The translations under genes and the position numbers were made by a program. Below are positions 16,772 through 17,989 of a stretch of 17,989 nt of DNA, one piece after another. Positions within the stretch are counted from its first letter, which is position 1; the number at the start of each line of letters is the position of its first letter. The notes under the pieces were generated by a model. It was not told the DNA's origin. It ran no database searches and saw only the letters and a program-made list of their open reading frames with translations. The DNA lies in the NCBI GenBank assembly GCA_044238875.1, contig JBIICM010000033.1:1-17989 (forward strand), in the 5' to 3' direction. Source of the stretch: JAIBAI01 sp044238875 (GTDB lineage: Bacteria > Bacteroidota > Bacteroidia > M30B66).

Positions 16772-17695
16772 ATGAAAAAGCCGCTAATTATTTTACTGTT
16801 GTTGATTACATTCTCCCTGAATGTACGTTCACAGCAGGATCCCATGTATAGCATGTATATGTTTAACATGATGGCAATTAATCCGGCTTATGCAGGAACA
16901 AGTGATCATTTGGTGGCCACCGGTTTGTTCAGGAGGCAATGGGTAAACTTCCCCGGCTCTCCGCAAACGGCTACCTTCACCGCCCATTCACCCTTAAAGA
17001 ACGAAAAATTAGGCCTGGGCGTCAGTTTCGTCAATGACCGGCTCGGTGATATGAATACCAATGCCCTGATGGCTGCCTATTCCTATCACATCCGATTCAG
17101 AAAATCAAGACTGTCAATGGGGCTGCAGGCCGGTGCCCGCAATTTTAGCATCAACCTGAATGAACTAAAATTAAGTCCGGTTTATCAGTACGACGATGCT
17201 TTCGCCAACAATGTCAACACCTGGAGTTTCAATTTCGGATCAGGGATCTTCTGGTATTCGGATAAATTTTATCTGGGCTTCAGCCTTCCGCACATTCAGA
17301 ATAATATTCTTAGCAATCAGCAACTCAATACCGTTTATGTTGCCAGGCTCCGCACTCACACAACACTTGCCGGAGGATATGTAATTAATATCAACCCCTT
17401 GCTAAAGCTGAAGCCCTCCTTTCTAATAAAAAATGTGGGTGGAGCACCCCTGCAGGTTGATCTCAATGCGAATATTTATTGGCTGGATATATTGGGCTTT
17501 GGTTTCTCCTACCGCTCTGCGAGTGCTTTTGTTTTTCTGACGGAAATACAACTGAATAAAAATTTCAAACTGGGCTATGCATTTGATCAGATGGGGAACA
17601 GAATGAGCGGTTATACGGGGGGTACGCATGAAATTATGCTACGCACTGATTTGGGTTTTAATAAAAACAGAACAATTACCCCCAGGTATTTCTGA
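16772..17695 (+). CDS. PorP/SprF-family type IX secretion outer-membrane protein
   Basis: From the ATG at 16772 this is a 307-residue protein with signal peptide MKKPLIILLLLITF...RSQ. An in-frame ATG at 16733 would overlap the giant gene by 10 bases but would put 13 non-signal-like residues before the KK-hydrophobic start, so the later ATG is preferred. Right after the signal comes QQDPMYSMYMFNMMAINPAYAGTSDH, split here as QQDPMYSMYMFN and INPAYAG, the hallmark of the PorP/SprF family. The rest is rich in alternating, aromatic beta strands and ends in Phe (TPRYF), as expected for an outer-membrane beta-barrel. Family members take part in T9SS secretion or surface attachment of a cargo often encoded beside them. 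Here the upstream CHU_C protein is the obvious cargo candidate (inference). The next gene starts within its stop codon. Confidence 0.93.
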   Translation: MKKPLIILLLLITFSLNVRSQQDPMYSMYMFNMMAINPAYAGTSDHLVATGLFRRQWVNFPGSPQTATFTAHSPLKNEKLGLGVSFVNDRLGDMNTNALMAAYSYHIRFRKSRLSMGLQAGARNFSINLNELKLSPVYQYDDAFANNVNTWSFNFGSGIFWYSDKFYLGFSLPHIQNNILSNQQLNTVYVARLRTHTTLAGGYVININPLLKLKPSFLIKNVGGAPLQVDLNANIYWLDILGFGFSYRSASAFVFLTEIQLNKNFKLGYAFDQMGNRMSGYTGGTHEIMLRTDLGFNKNRTITPRYF

Positions 17696-17989
17696 TGCGC
17701 ACAAATTTATTAAGCAATATCTTCTTTCCGCTGATTGCAATTTTATTCTGCGGGAACATTTATGGCCAGTCTCCGGCTGAAAGAAGAGCAAACCGGCTTT
17801 ACGATAGCTTTTCCTATGAACCGGCTATCGAACTCTATGAATATGTGATTAAAAAAAACCCGGAAAACCGCGCCGTGATCAGAAACCTGGCTGAGTCGTA
17901 CAGAAAAACCAATAATCCGGCAAAATCAGCCCAGTGGCTGGCACGGGTTATTGAGGTGGGAATCGCCCGCAACGAAGATTACCTTTATT
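17695..17989 (+). CDS. N-terminal part of a secreted TPR protein, probably OmpA-family T9SS-associated (3' end outside window)
   Basis: An ATG at 17695 overlaps the stop of the previous gene (TGATG), so translation is probably coupled. Ninety-eight codons are visible and the frame is open to the window edge. The product starts with a signal peptide (MRTNLLSNIFFPLIAILFCGNIYGQ). Then come helical TPR-like units at about residues 27-90, including NRLYDSFSYEPAIELYEYVI and NPENRAVIRNLAESYRKTNN. In Bacteroidetes, PorP/SprF genes are commonly followed by a protein with TPR, WD40-like and C-terminal OmpA peptidoglycan-binding domains. The start fits that type, but the decisive OmpA part is not in the window. 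A general TPR lipoprotein or periplasmic protein remains possible. Confidence 0.82.
   Translation, partial: MRTNLLSNIFFPLIAILFCGNIYGQSPAERRANRLYDSFSYEPAIELYEYVIKKNPENRAVIRNLAESYRKTNNPAKSAQWLARVIEVGIARNEDYLY

Overview
The window looks like part of a Bacteroidetes (Bacteroidota) chromosome. The evidence is a large secreted protein ending in a CHU_C / type B type IX secretion (T9SS) sorting domain, a PorP/SprF-family outer-membrane protein directly behind it, soluble multi-PAS/GAF histidine kinases of Bacteroidetes style, and a promoter candidate matching the Bacteroidetes -7 element TAnnTTTG. No tRNA, rRNA, CRISPR array, transposase or phage gene was seen. No intergenic gap exceeds about 200 bases.

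Left half (1-8125), signalling. Five two-component proteins form three modules. Module 1 (+ strand) is a GAF/PAS histidine kinase whose 5' end lies outside the window. It overlaps by 11 bases a single-domain response regulator of the Rcp1-like type. Module 2 (- strand) is a PAS-PAS histidine kinase overlapping by 4 bases (ATGA) a NarL/LuxR-type response regulator, the only DNA-binding protein in the window. Module 3 (+ strand, divergent from module 2) is a hybrid kinase, GAF-PAS-PAS-HisKA-HATPase-REC-HPt, holding most of a phosphorelay in one chain. None of the kinases shows membrane segments, so all appear to sense cytoplasmic signals.

Right half (8268-17989), a surface-protein locus. A gene for about 2824 residues encodes a signal peptide, a Ca-binding-like Asp-rich motif, an FG-GAP/VCBS-type beta-propeller, a CARDB-like and an Ig-like domain, and 18 tandem repeats of about 83 residues. 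Two cadherin-like domains, three more copies of the same repeat and the C-terminal T9SS sorting domain follow. It is followed by a PorP/SprF-family protein and, with a stop/start overlap, by the 5' part of a TPR protein not closed within the window, probably the OmpA-like partner usual in such loci. This resembles the known arrangement in which a T9SS type B adhesin is encoded beside the PorP/SprF protein that helps its export or anchoring.

The cytoplasmic sensors may control the surface protein, but only adjacency suggests this. Hand counts of sample lines show base composition rising from about 25-30% GC in the first kinase to about 43% in the hybrid kinase and about 53% in the giant gene. 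The signalling and adhesin parts may therefore have different histories or codon selection.
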